NCBI RefSeq assembly: GCF_013215705.1
Contig: NZ_JABSQR010000028.1
Span: 1-64,000 of the forward strand
Origin: Moritella sp.
Lineage (GTDB): Bacteria > Pseudomonadota > Gammaproteobacteria > Enterobacterales > Moritellaceae
DNA length: 64,000 nt
Direction: 5' to 3'
Shown: positions 37,658 through 46,915 of the stretch, piece by piece
How the letters are laid out: each line of letters starts with the position of its first letter
Numbering within the stretch: position 1 is the stretch's first letter
Made by a program: the position numbers and the translations under genes
The notes under the pieces: generated by a model
The model's input: only the letters and a program-made list of their open reading frames with translations
What the model was told of the DNA's origin: nothing
The model's database searches: none

Positions 37658-40249
37658 TTAGTTTGCAACGATGTTAAGTAGTTTACCGGGTACGAAAATT
37701 ACTTTACGTACTGTTTTACCATCGGTAAATTTAGTCACGTTTACATCTGCATTTGCTAATGCTTCAACAGATTCTTGTGTTGCGTCTGCTGGTACCGTTA
37801 ATTTAGCGCGTAGCTTACCGTTCACTTGTACAATGATCAGTTTTTCAGACTCAACCATAGCCGCTTTGTCTGCTACAGGCCATCGTGCTTCGTCGATGGT
37901 ACCTTCTTGACCGAGTTTGCCCCACAGTTCAAAACTGATGTGTGGCGTGATAGGTGCAAGTAGACGAACAACCGCGACTAATGCTTCTTGAAGCAGCGCA
38001 CGATCTTGTTCTGACGCTTGCGGTGCTTTAGTTAGCTTGTTCATTAATTCCATCACCGAGGCAATCGCAGTGTTGAACGTTTGACGACGATCGATATCGT
38101 CAGATACCTTAGCGATTGTTTTATGGACTTCACGACGCAGTTCTTTTTGTTTGCCGTTAAGTGCTGCAACGTCTAGATCGGCAACGTCACCTTTGCTGAT
38201 GTGATTGTAAGCAAGTGTCCAGATACGACGTAGGAAACGGTGTGCGCCTTCTACTGCCGAGTCTTGCCATTCTAGTGTTTGGTCAGCGGGTGCTGCAAAC
38301 ATCATGAATAGACGTACTGTATCAGCGCCAAAACGATCGATCATGGTTTGCGGGTCGATACCGTTGTTCTTAGACTTAGACATTTTAGTCATGCCGGTGT
38401 GAACAAGTTCGTTACCTTCATTATCGATGTATTTCGTTGCTTGACCTTTTTCGTCACGCTCAGCGGTAACGTCTAATGGCGAAACCCAAACACGACCGCC
38501 ATTTTCGTTAGTGTAGTAGTATGCATCAGCAAGTACCATACCTTGACAAAGCAGACGTTTGAACGGTTCGTTGCTATCAACCATTTGCTCATCACGCAAT
38601 AGTTTGTGGAAGAAACGAGCATATAGTAGGTGCATACATGCGTGTTCAATACCACCCACATACTGATCAACTGGTAACCAATGATTTGCATCATCACGGT
38701 TGAGCATTTCAGTTTCTGATGTGGCGCTACAGTAGCGTGCATAGTACCAAGATGATTCCATGAAGGTATCAAATGTGTCTGTTTCACGTAGTGCAGGTTG
38801 GCCCTTGTACGTTGTTTTAGCCCATTCTAAATCTGCTTTAATTGGACTTTGAATGCCGTCCATTTTCACATCTTCAGGTAGGATCACTGGCAGTTGGTCT
38901 GCTGGTGTTGGCACCACAGTACCATCTTCAAGTGTTAACATTGGGATTGGCGCGCCCCAGTAACGTTGACGAGAAACACCCCAGTCACGTAGACGGAAGT
39001 TAACTTTTTTGGTGCCTTGGCCGTTTGCTTCTAATTTAGCCGCAATAGCATCTACAGCTGCAGCAAATTCTAAACCGTCGAATTCGCCAGAGTTAAACAG
39101 CACACCTTTTTCAGTGAACGCTACTTCTGATACGTCTAGTTCGCTACCATCGCTAGGTTTAATTACTGGCACAATATCGATGCCATATTTGGTTGCGAAT
39201 TCATAGTCACGTTGGTCATGAGCTGGAACCGCCATAACAGCACCTGTGCCGTAACCCATCAATACGAAGTTTGCTACGTATACCGGTACTTTATGACCAT
39301 TTAATGGATGAATAGCGTATAGGCCAGTAGCCATGCCTTTCTTTTCCATTTTTTCTAGATCAGCTTCAGCCACTTTCATGTTTTTACATTCAGTGTTGAA
39401 TGCAGCTAATTCTGGATTGTTTTGTGCAGCTTGTTCTGCCAGTGGGTGACCTGCTGCGATACCTACATACGTTACGCCCATGACTGTGTCTGGACGTGTT
39501 GTGTATACAGATAGCTTACTTAGCTCGTCACTTTGACCTTCAACTACAAAGTCTAACTCGATGCCTTCACTGCGACCGATCCAGTTACGTTGCATTGTTT
39601 TAACTTGCTCTGGCCAGCCGTCAAGATCATCAATTGACGTAAGTAGTTCGTCTGCGTACTCAGTGATTTTAATGAACCACTGTGGAATTTCTTTCTGTTC
39701 TACAGGGGTATCACAACGCCAGCAACAACCGTCATTTACTTGTTCGTTAGCGAGTACGGTTTCATCGTTCGGGCACCAGTTCACTGATGACGTCTTCTTA
39801 TAAACTAAACCTTTGTGGAACAGTTTAGTGAAGAACTCTTGTTCCCAACGGTAGTATTCAGGTGTACATGTTGCGATTTCACGCTTCCAGTCATAACCAA
39901 AGCCTAGAGACGTTAGCTGACCTTTCATGTAATCAATGTTTTCATACGTCCAAGGCGCTGGAGCCGTGTTGTTTTTGATTGCAGCATTTTCAGCAGGCAG
40001 ACCAAATGCATCCCAACCGATAGGTTGTAATACGTTTTTGCCTTGCATACGTTGGAAACGTGCGATTACGTCACCAATTGTGTAGTTACGTACGTGGCCC
40101 ATGTGCAGTCGACCACTTGGGTATGGGAACATAGACAAGCAGTAGAATTTCTCTTTAGTTTCGTCGTTTTGTACTTCGAATGTTTTATTTTCTTGCCAGT
40201 GTTGTTGAACCTGAGGTTCGATACTGCTTGGAGTATATTGTTCTTGCAT
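37658..40249 (-). CDS. leuS: Leucyl-tRNA synthetase
   Basis: Charges tRNA-Leu with leucine. The 863-residue class I synthetase has [12 protein letters not shown] (HIGH motif, about residue 49), the CP1 editing domain with a threonine-rich site (STYTTRPDT-like SVYTTRPDT, about residue 246), and [10 protein letters not shown] (KMSKS, about residue 623). A cysteine-rich zinc insert (CWRCDTP) is present. The length matches E. coli LeuS (860). Divergent from ybeL, with 317 bp between. Confidence 0.98.
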   Translation of the reverse strand: MQEQYTPSSIEPQVQQHWQENKTFEVQNDETKEKFYCLSMFPYPSGRLHMGHVRNYTIGDVIARFQRMQGKNVLQPIGWDAFGLPAENAAIKNNTAPAPWTYENIDYMKGQLTSLGFGYDWKREIATCTPEYYRWEQEFFTKLFHKGLVYKKTSSVNWCPNDETVLANEQVNDGCCWRCDTPVEQKEIPQWFIKITEYADELLTSIDDLDGWPEQVKTMQRNWIGRSEGIELDFVVEGQSDELSKLSVYTTRPDTVMGVTYVGIAAGHPLAEQAAQNNPELAAFNTECKNMKVAEADLEKMEKKGMATGLYAIHPLNGHKVPVYVANFVLMGYGTGAVMAVPAHDQRDYEFATKYGIDIVPVIKPSDGSELDVSEVAFTEKGVLFNSGEFDGLEFAAAVDAIAAKLEANGQGTKKVNFRLRDWGVSRQRYWGAPIPMLTLEDGTVVPTPADQLPVILPEDVKMDGIQSPIKADLEWAKTTYKGQPALRETDTFDTFMESSWYYARYCSATSETEMLNRDDANHWLPVDQYVGGIEHACMHLLYARFFHKLLRDEQMVDSNEPFKRLLCQGMVLADAYYYTNENGGRVWVSPLDVTAERDEKGQATKYIDNEGNELVHTGMTKMSKSKNNGIDPQTMIDRFGADTVRLFMMFAAPADQTLEWQDSAVEGAHRFLRRIWTLAYNHISKGDVADLDVAALNGKQKELRREVHKTIAKVSDDIDRRQTFNTAIASVMELMNKLTKAPQASEQDRALLQEALVAVVRLLAPITPHISFELWGKLGQEGTIDEARWPVADKAAMVESEKLIIVQVNGKLRAKLTVPADATQESVEALANADVNVTKFTDGKTVRKVIFVPGKLLNIVAN

Positions 40250-40566
40250 GGGTAATATCCAGTCTGTTCTTGGTAGGATTTATAAACAAAATTTTGCCAT
40301 AGAATACCTTAGCAGACTAAGGGCAACAAGTTTCATTTGCAGATAGCGATAAGTTATTCCTGAACAGGCACTCATATTTAGTTATTTTACCGTTAAACTT
40401 GTGAGTTAGCCCGCTTGTTGACTAGGCTTTTTGGCATATACTTAATATATACCCAAACTACTTTAAGGTGCTATATCAGCGACTAGATCGGATATGGTAA
40501 TGATAACTTTTGGTTGATTAATACAGCTTGATTGTATAATTAACTTAAATTAATTCGGAGGTTTAT
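40250..40566. promoter_or_regulatory. leuS-ybeL divergent intergenic region
   Basis: No gene is visible in these 317 bp. They contain the divergent promoters and a solo copy of the end of the 264-bp repeat element at 40448-40471. ATTCGGAGG (40555-40563) is the ybeL ribosome binding site. Confidence 0.5.
40448..40471 (+). repeat. Solo terminal repeat related to the 264-bp element
   Basis: TATACCCAA followed by ACTACTTTAAGGTGC matches the left end of the element at 43020-43043 at 21 of 24 positions. No matching right end lies within the region, so this is a single end or a decayed copy. It lies 96 bp upstream of ybeL. Confidence 0.65.
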
Positions 40567-41073
40567 ATGGCTAAATCTAACACTCAGTATCAAAATTCAG
40601 TGAGTAAATTATCTGTGCACCCTTTGGGTTTTAAAGGACTGCATCCGCTTATTGAGAATCGTTTTACTCGCCGATTTGTGGTTAAAACAGAGGCGTATTT
40701 AGGTGCTGCGGGCGACTTGACGAAAAAAGAGTTAGCCGAAGCATCCGCTTATATTCGTCATGATATAGATGAACTTAGCAAAGATTACCATTCGAGCATC
40801 GATAATTTTAAACTCTCGGCTTGGTATCAGGCTTGGGACAAAATAACCTGGGGTACGTTAGCATCAATTACCGATAAGACCCAAGTTGAATGGACCGAGG
40901 TAGGGGATGATTTGCAACATCAAGGACGTTACTGCGTTGGTGATGAAGTCGGATTCGGAATATTGACCTGTGTTCGTTGTGGTTATAAAAAAGAATTATT
41001 TCATCCGACCAAGGTCCTTTCTTGTGCTAATTGCGACGGTGACGAGTTTATGCGTGAAAGTTTTGAACCGTAA
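40567..41073 (+). CDS. ybeL: Zinc-ribbon protein YbeL (DUF1451)
   Basis: A 168-residue protein with a helical N-terminal half and a C-terminal zinc ribbon: CVRC near residue 136 and CANC near residue 153, the four-cysteine layout of the DUF1451 family. A conserved stretch (QGRYCVGDEVGFGILTC, given in key part) precedes the first pair. E. coli ybeL is also next to leuS. Cytosolic; function unknown. ATG at 40567 has a strong ribosome binding site, CGGAGG. Confidence 0.9.
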   Translation: MAKSNTQYQNSVSKLSVHPLGFKGLHPLIENRFTRRFVVKTEAYLGAAGDLTKKELAEASAYIRHDIDELSKDYHSSIDNFKLSAWYQAWDKITWGTLASITDKTQVEWTEVGDDLQHQGRYCVGDEVGFGILTCVRCGYKKELFHPTKVLSCANCDGDEFMRESFEP

Positions 41074-41113
41074 ATTATACTCGTTAGGTTTTTATGGCCG
41101 TGTGGTTATTCAA

Positions 41114-41150
41114 CGATATAGTCAGCTCGCAATGGGCGCTGGCTATATCG
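41114..41150 (+). terminator. Probable terminator after ybeL, with a duplicated arm
   Basis: CGATATAGTCAGC (41114-41126) pairs with GCTGGCTATATCG (41138-41150) with one wobble. A near-copy of the right arm with its flank (CTGGCTATAT-GATTGA) occurs at 41139-41155 and 41159-41175. There is no good T-run. Confidence 0.5.
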
Positions 41151-41199
41151 ATTGATGTCTGGCTATATTGATTGAGGTACGGCAGATAAGTAAGATGAA

Positions 41200-41433
41200 C
41201 TAAAATGGCTCATCTATTCTAACACTGGAAAATCCGACTTGTTGAGCTGTTGCTGTGGCGATATCTAAATTACGGTAACATTTTTCGTGACCACTAAAAT
41301 CGGTTAGTGGAATAATATCACCATTTTCTGTTTTAAATTCGACAATCCAACCATTAGCAATTAATGATGGCTCGACAATTGCTTCGACTAATTCATGTCT
41401 GTGATACATGCTTTTGATATCTGAAAGTTGCAT
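41200..41433 (-). CDS. Small hypothetical protein (77 aa)
   Basis: ATG at 41433 is preceded on its strand by GGGAGG, a strong ribosome binding site, with good spacing, so this is very likely a real gene. The product begins MQLSDIKSMYHRHELVEAIVEP and contains NGWIVEFKTENGDIIPLTDFSG, in short pieces a two-strand motif (GWIVEFKT, DIIPLT). It ends VGFSSVRIDEP. It has no signal or membrane segment. I do not recognise the family; the pattern could be a small alpha/beta nucleic-acid-binding or regulatory protein, but this is only a guess. Convergent with ybeL, divergent from the ligase gene. Confidence 0.7.
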   Translation of the reverse strand: MQLSDIKSMYHRHELVEAIVEPSLIANGWIVEFKTENGDIIPLTDFSGHEKCYRNLDIATATAQQVGFSSVRIDEPF

Positions 41434-41718
41434 AGCAACACCTCCCTCGGCAGAACATTAGGATCCATATTGTCAGTTTAGTCGATAACAAAGTAACTTC
41501 AAGCAAGCTTATTTTTTGCATGCTTGGTTAAGCCGTAGCAGAGCGTTAATCTGTCGCTAGCTGTTTGGCTATTTTAATAGTGATGTGTGATGCACTACGA
41601 TTATTACTCGTTATTATCGATTGTTTACGATACTTCTGGCGACTGCTTTGAAATTAATCCGTTAACTTCCATTCTCTTTATCATACTGAGTTGTATCATC
41701 ATATTGTTTGGAACTCGG

Positions 41719-42960
41719 ATGTTCATTCGCACTTATTCATTACTCGTCTCGTTATTCGCCTCAAGCACTCAGCAACTGTTAGCCGCTGATATAGTTCCAC
41801 CGTCATCAAGTCATCCATCAACAGCAAGTACAGTGACACATTCCCGCTGTCCAAGTGTACTTAATCAGCATCGTATTAGTTATTTAGAAACGCAAATTAT
41901 TAAACATCGGCGTATTTATTACGCTGGTCAAACGCCGTTATTACATGATGGTGAGTTTGATTTATTGGTGGATGAATTAACGGTGTTATCGCATTGTTTA
42001 TCCCCGGTATTAACTCAGATCGAAGGCAAAGACCAGCAACGTAATGATACGCGCCTGCGTGATCGACAGCCGCATCGACAACAAATGTTAAGTTTAAATT
42101 CAGTGCGAGCAAGAACCGCCGTGGATAAATTTTACCAGCTGCATCAAGATCAGCAGTTACTGATCCAACCTAAATTTGATGGTATGGCTATTGAGTTAGT
42201 CTACGAAAAAGGCATGCTAGTGGGTGCATCAAGCAGAGGCGACGGCAAACAGGGTAAGGACTTGCTGGCGCTGATGTTACGCAGTAATGCAGTCAATAGT
42301 ATTATTGCTTATCCGCATACATTAGTTATCCATGGTGAGCTATATGTTGGACAACAAGATTGGCTGTTACGTGGTAAATATGTGTCTTCGCGTCATATGA
42401 CGGCCGGTATTGCCAGCCAATTGTCGCCAGCCCAAGCAGATGTTATGAGCTTGCGCTTTATACCTTGGCGTTGGATAGATTCGCCCTATAACAATGAGCT
42501 TATGGGGTTGGCACAATTAGCCATGCTTGGCTTTGCTGATATGTCGAAAATGAGTCATGTCATCGTTCGGCCTCAAGACATAGATTATTGGTTCGCGCAC
42601 TATCAAAACACAGAGGCGTTCTTACTCGATGGTATTGTGCTTAAATTAGCGAACAATACACTGCAACGTCAATATGGTCACACTCAGCATGCACCACGTT
42701 GGGCGCTGGCGTTAAAATTTACCGGTCCCAAAGGGTTAAGCAATGTTATTGATATTACTTATCAGGTGGGTAAAAGCGGTCGTGTTACCCCGATTATTCA
42801 CGTGCAACCATTAGCGCTGTCTGGGCGTCAAGTAACTCGTGTTTCGGGACGCTCTCAGCCTTGGTTATTACAGTCTAAGATCGAAGTCGGGAGTCAGGTC
42901 GAAATTGAACTGGTAGGGAATGCAATACCGCAATTAATTCGGTTAGTGAGCGGTCGTTAG
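41719..42960 (+). CDS. ligB: LigB-type NAD+-dependent DNA ligase with signal peptide
   Basis: With ATG 41719 (GGA about 6 bp upstream) the protein has 413 residues and begins MFIRTYSLLVSLFASS then QQLLAAD, a signal-like sequence, as in E. coli LigB. The adenylation domain follows: QPKFDGMAIELVY (KxDG with the AMP-binding Lys), SSRGDG, HGELYV, LDGIVLKL and APRWALALKF. An OB fold comes last (YQVGKSGRVTPI to IPQLIRLV). The zinc finger, HhH and BRCT domains of LigA are missing, so it is much shorter than LigA. The frame is open back to 41587, which would place a membrane segment at residues 26-50. A true housekeeping LigA must lie elsewhere. Whether it works on DNA in the periplasm is unknown. 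Confidence 0.85.
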   Translation: MFIRTYSLLVSLFASSTQQLLAADIVPPSSSHPSTASTVTHSRCPSVLNQHRISYLETQIIKHRRIYYAGQTPLLHDGEFDLLVDELTVLSHCLSPVLTQIEGKDQQRNDTRLRDRQPHRQQMLSLNSVRARTAVDKFYQLHQDQQLLIQPKFDGMAIELVYEKGMLVGASSRGDGKQGKDLLALMLRSNAVNSIIAYPHTLVIHGELYVGQQDWLLRGKYVSSRHMTAGIASQLSPAQADVMSLRFIPWRWIDSPYNNELMGLAQLAMLGFADMSKMSHVIVRPQDIDYWFAHYQNTEAFLLDGIVLKLANNTLQRQYGHTQHAPRWALALKFTGPKGLSNVIDITYQVGKSGRVTPIIHVQPLALSGRQVTRVSGRSQPWLLQSKIEVGSQVEIELVGNAIPQLIRLVSGR

Positions 42961-43019
42961 TATCTTGCATATTTAGGCATTTTGAGTATACTGCTGCCGA
43001 GTAACTGCAACGGGTTCAC

Positions 43020-43283
43020 TATACCCAAGCTACTTCAAGATGCACAATCAGCAAACCGAATGAAGAGTATATTCAAGGCATGAAGTCGAGGATTTAGTTA
43101 TTCTAAATCAAGGCTTCATAACGCCGAAGATACCTTCATTCGTTTTGCCCTGCGGGAGGCGAGCAGGAATAACAGCACCGCGTTGCAATATTTGAAAATG
43201 GAATAACCATTATCTACATATTGCGCCTTGTTCTGATATCCCTGCTCGTCTCTGATATAGCATCTTGAAGTAACTTGGGTATA
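43020..43283. mobile_element. 264-bp structured inverted-repeat element (MITE-like)
   Basis: The 24 bp at 43020-43043 (starts TATACCCAAG, ends CAAGATGC) are inverted at 43260-43283 with one mismatch. Inside are two hairpin arms: 43051-43070 with 43130-43148 (20 bp, near perfect), holding a further stem 43081-43097 with 43103-43118; and 43159-43171 with 43237-43249, holding GCAATAT/ATATTGC (43185, 43218) and ATGG/CCAT. No ORF of note lies inside. The termini look like those of small palindromic repeats known in other gammaproteobacteria. TA occurs at both outer ends, but no longer target duplication is clear. Confidence 0.8.
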
Positions 43284-43394
43284 TAGGTTGGCCCGTTTTT
43301 ATTTTGATTGAAATGATCGAATATATCAGCGAAACACCCTGCTCGATGAAATGCTGGGCCACCTGTTTGTTTGAACTATGATGTAGGCAAAACC

Positions 43395-44849
43395 ATGAAA
43401 TTTATTGTAAAAATATTCCCAGAAGTAATGATGAAAAGTAAATCTGTACGCAAGCGTTTTAGTAAAATGCTGCAATCGAGTTTACGTAATATTCTACGCC
43501 GTGAAGATGAACATGCACGCGTGATCCTTGAATGGGATAAGATTGTTGTCCGCACCACAGATGACAGTGAGAAAAACCGCGATTTTTATTGTGAAGTATT
43601 AAGAAATACCCCAGGGATTGCCCATTCACTCGAAGTTCAAGAGTCAACTTTTACCGATCTTGATGATATTTTCCAGCAAGCATTACCTGTTTATAAAGAT
43701 ATTTTAGTTGGAAAAACCTTTTGTGTACGTGCAAAACGTAACGGTAAGCATGACTTTACCTCGATTGATTTAGAGCGTTATGTTGGTGGTGGCTTAAATC
43801 AGCATACAGAAGCTGCGCGTGTACAATTAAAAAAACCACAAGAAACGATTAAAATTGAAGTTGAAAATGATAAACTTTACTTGGTGACTGAACGTCATGA
43901 AGGTTTAGGTGGTTTTCCGATGGCAGGACAAGAAGATGTACTGTCATTAATGTCAGGTGGTTTTGACTCTGCGGTATCAAGTTACTTAACCATTAAACGT
44001 GGTAGCCGAACGCATTTCTGTTTCTTCAACTTAGGCGGTGATGCGCATGAGATTGGTGTAAAACAAATTTCATATTTCCTATGGAACAAATATAGCTCAT
44101 CACATAAAGTTAAATTTGTCAGCGTACCGTTCGATCCAGTAGTTGCAGAGATTTTAGAAAAAGTAGATAACTCACAAATGGGTGTGGTACTTAAACGTAT
44201 GATGATGCGTGCCGCGTCTAAAATAGCAGAACGTTTAGGTATTGAAGCTTTGGTAACAGGTGAAGCGGTTGGTCAAGTATCAAGTCAAACTATCCGTAAC
44301 TTATCGTTAATCGATTCTGTTACCGATACGCTGATCTTACGTCCGTTGATCGTTGCTGATAAACAAGACATTATCGATACAGCGCGTAAAATTGGTACTG
44401 CTGAATTCTCTGAAACAATTCCTGAATACTGTGGTGTTATTTCAAAAAAACCAACCGTAAAAGCAGTGAAAGAGAAGATTGAAGCGGAAGAAGCTAAATT
44501 TGACATGAGCTTGATTGATCAAGTTGTTATGGATGCTAAAGTGATTGATATTCGTCAAATCGCCGCAGAAGCACAAGAGCAAGTAAGCGATGTTGAAGCA
44601 GTAACTGAAATTGCCGCCAATGAAGTGATCTTAGATATTCGTAGTATTGACGAAGTTGAAGATTCACCACTTGACGTTGATGGACTTGAAGTTCAGCACA
44701 TGCCTTTCTTTAAGTTAGGTAATCAGTTCAGTGAATTAGATCAAGACAAGACGTACTTACTGTACTGTGATCGTGGCGTGATGAGTAAACTACAAGCGCT
44801 TTACTTGATTGAAAAAGGTTATGGTAACGTGAAAGTTTACCGTCCTTAA
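43395..44849 (+). CDS. thiI: tRNA 4-thiouridine synthase / thiazole sulfur carrier ThiI
   Basis: ThiI makes s4U8 in tRNA and supplies sulfur for thiamin thiazole. From ATG 43395 it has 484 residues: N-terminal ferredoxin-like and THUMP domains ([16 protein letters not shown], key part CVRAKR), the PP-loop [31 protein letters not shown] with the first catalytic Cys, and a C-terminal rhodanese domain with [11 protein letters not shown], the persulfide Cys. So it has the long, thiamin-competent form. An in-frame start at 43371 is less likely. It lies 111 bp after the MITE-like element. Confidence 0.97.
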   Translation: MKFIVKIFPEVMMKSKSVRKRFSKMLQSSLRNILRREDEHARVILEWDKIVVRTTDDSEKNRDFYCEVLRNTPGIAHSLEVQESTFTDLDDIFQQALPVYKDILVGKTFCVRAKRNGKHDFTSIDLERYVGGGLNQHTEAARVQLKKPQETIKIEVENDKLYLVTERHEGLGGFPMAGQEDVLSLMSGGFDSAVSSYLTIKRGSRTHFCFFNLGGDAHEIGVKQISYFLWNKYSSSHKVKFVSVPFDPVVAEILEKVDNSQMGVVLKRMMMRAASKIAERLGIEALVTGEAVGQVSSQTIRNLSLIDSVTDTLILRPLIVADKQDIIDTARKIGTAEFSETIPEYCGVISKKPTVKAVKEKIEAEEAKFDMSLIDQVVMDAKVIDIRQIAAEAQEQVSDVEAVTEIAANEVILDIRSIDEVEDSPLDVDGLEVQHMPFFKLGNQFSELDQDKTYLLYCDRGVMSKLQALYLIEKGYGNVKVYRP

Positions 44850-44898
44850 TGATTATTTAGGTAAGGTTAGTATTTAACTTTGCCTTCAATGATTGATG

Positions 44899-44927
44899 AA
44901 AGCCAGCAAGAGATTGCTGGCTTTTTT
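44899..44927 (+). terminator. Terminator of thiI
   Basis: AAAGCCAGCA (44899-44908) pairs with TGCTGGCTTT (44915-44924), followed by T; the run totals six T. Confidence 0.92.
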
Positions 44928-44954
44928 GATCGTGATGTTCAATATACTCTATTG

Positions 44955-45857
44955 TTACGAGACTAGTTTAGTTTCTTGCTGTTTGATTTGCGCATACAGG
45001 GCTTGGTTCGCTGGCACCGGGATACTGTAGGCATTCGCCACCTTCAATACATAGCCGGTAATATAATCAATTTCGGACTGACGATTGAAGTGCTGATCCT
45101 GATGCATCGAAGAATAGTTTTCAGCAGTGCGGTTTATCACATAATCCACGTGTGCTTGCAGCTCGGCATAAGACCAAGGTAAGCGGGCTTTTTCACAAAC
45201 AAGGGCTAACTCTTGCACCACCTTAACCACATGTGGATATAACGCAGGGCTGGCCAATTCGCCATTCTTGCATTGATGAATGGCGGTTAATGGGTTTATC
45301 GCACAGTTAATCACGAGTTTAAGCCATAATTTCGCACGTATGTCCTCGCACCATGCTAATTCTTCAAGTGCGAATAATTGGTTGGCAATATCCTTATAAC
45401 GTTTAGCTTGGTTATTAAATGGCCCTAACCAAGTCACGCCTGCGCCCGTGTGGCGAATATGATCGTCAGAGACCTTTAATACCCCATTGGATGTGGTGCC
45501 CACCATGATAGCGTGGCGTGGGAACAGTTTTTCGGTTTGTTCGGCTGTGCCCATACCATTATGTAACAGCACGATACAGCAATGTTTATCAATTTGTGAT
45601 TGTAATAAGGTCAGCGCCGGCAACACATCTTGCGCTTTGAGGGTGACCAGTAAAAAGTCACATTTAGGCGTGAGTTTGCCTTGTGCCATGACGGTATTAG
45701 TGGTGTTCTCACCCGCTAAGTTTTCAAAGTTGAAACTGCGAATATGCGCATCACTCTCGGGACGTAATACAAAGGCGGCATGTTGGCCTGATTTTAGTAA
45801 TTTTTCTGCAAAGAAATGCCCGATAGCACCGGCACCGAGAATGTTCCAATTAGCCAT
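44955..45857 (-). CDS. panE: 2-dehydropantoate 2-reductase
   Basis: Reduces ketopantoate to pantoate with NADPH for coenzyme A synthesis. The 300-residue protein has the Rossmann motif ILGAGAIGHFFA at the N-terminus, LHNGMGTAEQ, and the catalytic Lys in KLWLKLVINCAINPLTAI near residue 180. The C-terminal helical domain has RQSEIDYITGYVL. It overlaps the upstream VanZ-like gene by 8 bp. In E. coli panE also lies between thiI and yajQ. Confidence 0.93.
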   Translation of the reverse strand: MANWNILGAGAIGHFFAEKLLKSGQHAAFVLRPESDAHIRSFNFENLAGENTTNTVMAQGKLTPKCDFLLVTLKAQDVLPALTLLQSQIDKHCCIVLLHNGMGTAEQTEKLFPRHAIMVGTTSNGVLKVSDDHIRHTGAGVTWLGPFNNQAKRYKDIANQLFALEELAWCEDIRAKLWLKLVINCAINPLTAIHQCKNGELASPALYPHVVKVVQELALVCEKARLPWSYAELQAHVDYVINRTAENYSSMHQDQHFNRQSEIDYITGYVLKVANAYSIPVPANQALYAQIKQQETKLVS

Positions 45858-46197
45858 GTATTTTTGCCCGTAATGGTTGAAGAATTAAGTAGCTGGTAAT
45901 ACCGACTAAATCGGCGACAATATCCCAATGGCTTGTGGTGCGACTAGGTATCATACCTTGAATGAATTCAATAAAAATACCGAATCCAAGTAATGTCATA
46001 AACAGCGTTATGGTTCTGTTTGGGAAACTATAATCAAACAGTAATGCTAATGTTACAAAAGCCATTAAGTGATTCAACTTATCGTAACCGAAGTGTGGGA
46101 TATTACTCGAAGGTTTACTAAAAGCAAGCAGACAGATGACGAGTATAACAATGACAAATAGCAGGCGAAACCAGAGTTTATATTTGTACAGGGGCAT
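45850..46197 (-). CDS. VanZ-like family membrane protein
   Basis: A 115-residue protein with about four membrane segments. FGYDKLNHLMAFVTLALLFDYSF, in pieces DKLNHLMAF, is the VanZ-like signature with the conserved His, and EFIQGMIPSRTTSHWDIVADLVG, in pieces EFIQG and R-S-WDIVADLVG, is the second conserved block. The family is named after a teicoplanin-resistance gene, but most bacterial members have no known role. It sits upstream of and overlaps panE, so the two are coupled. Confidence 0.85.
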   Translation of the reverse strand: MPLYKYKLWFRLLFVIVILVICLLAFSKPSSNIPHFGYDKLNHLMAFVTLALLFDYSFPNRTITLFMTLLGFGIFIEFIQGMIPSRTTSHWDIVADLVGITSYLILQPLRAKIHG

Positions 46198-46347
46198 ATT
46201 TATCTCAATAAAATATGAACGTAATAGCCATTATAGTCAGTTAATCGTTAGTTAATGCAACCTAGTCGCTTACTTCTGTAGTTAATGGTTGAATTACAGC
46301 TAGTATCTATTAGATAATCAACCCATTATAAATGATAGGATATGAAG

Positions 46348-46830
46348 ATGCCTCAATTTGATATTATTTCTGAAGTTGACATGGTTGAAGTGAAGAACGC
46401 AACCGACAATGCAAACCGTGAATTAAGCACACGTTTTGATTTTCGTGGTGTTGATGCAAGTTTTGAACTAATTAAAGAAAAAGTAAAAATGCGCACAGAT
46501 GAAGATATGCAACTTCGTCAAATGGCTGATATTTTACGCAGTGCTTTAGTAAAACGTAATATTGATTCATCGTCGATGAGCGTAGGTAAAACTGAATTTT
46601 CAGGTAAAACTTGCAGTGCAGACGTTGAGTTTTTACAAGGTATCGAAGGCGCAGTTGCTAAGAAAGTTGTAAAATCAATTAAAGACAGCAAGATTAAAGT
46701 GCAAGTATCTATTCAAGGCGACAAAGTGCGCGTTGTAGGTAAAAAGCGTGATGACTTACAAGCTGTTATGCAACACATCAGAGCTGCTGAACTAGGTCAA
46801 CCGTTCCAGTTTGATAACCAAAGAGATTAG
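46348..46830 (+). CDS. yajQ: Nucleotide-binding protein YajQ
   Basis: A 160-residue protein of the YajQ family; members bind nucleotides, and one in Xanthomonas binds c-di-GMP. Family marks are [50 protein letters not shown]-like [19 protein letters not shown] and [12 protein letters not shown], each shortened here. ATG at 46348 is placed 7 bp after AGGA (46337-46340) and matches the E. coli start MPSFDI; ATG 46342 is too close to the ribosome binding site. Divergent from the vanZ-panE pair. Confidence 0.95.
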   Translation: MPQFDIISEVDMVEVKNATDNANRELSTRFDFRGVDASFELIKEKVKMRTDEDMQLRQMADILRSALVKRNIDSSSMSVGKTEFSGKTCSADVEFLQGIEGAVAKKVVKSIKDSKIKVQVSIQGDKVRVVGKKRDDLQAVMQHIRAAELGQPFQFDNQRD

Positions 46831-46874
46831 GCGCTGAGCGTTAAATTTTAAAGTGACTGAGTGAAAATAGTCAT

Positions 46875-46911
46875 AAAAGCCTAATGCGTGGATACGCGTT
46901 AGGCTTTTTTT
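46875..46911. terminator. Bidirectional terminator between yajQ and ampG
   Basis: AAAGCCTAATGCG (46876-46888) pairs with CGCGTTAGGCTTT (46895-46907) with one wobble, T-runs on the plus side and A-rich on the left. It lies 4 bp past the convergent ampG stop. Confidence 0.92.
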
Positions 46912-46915
46912 ATGG

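Noticed and set aside
43020-43283. tRNA or known riboswitch inside the structured element
   Set aside because: The fold is built of long inverted repeats; no cloverleaf, acceptor end or known aptamer core is visible.
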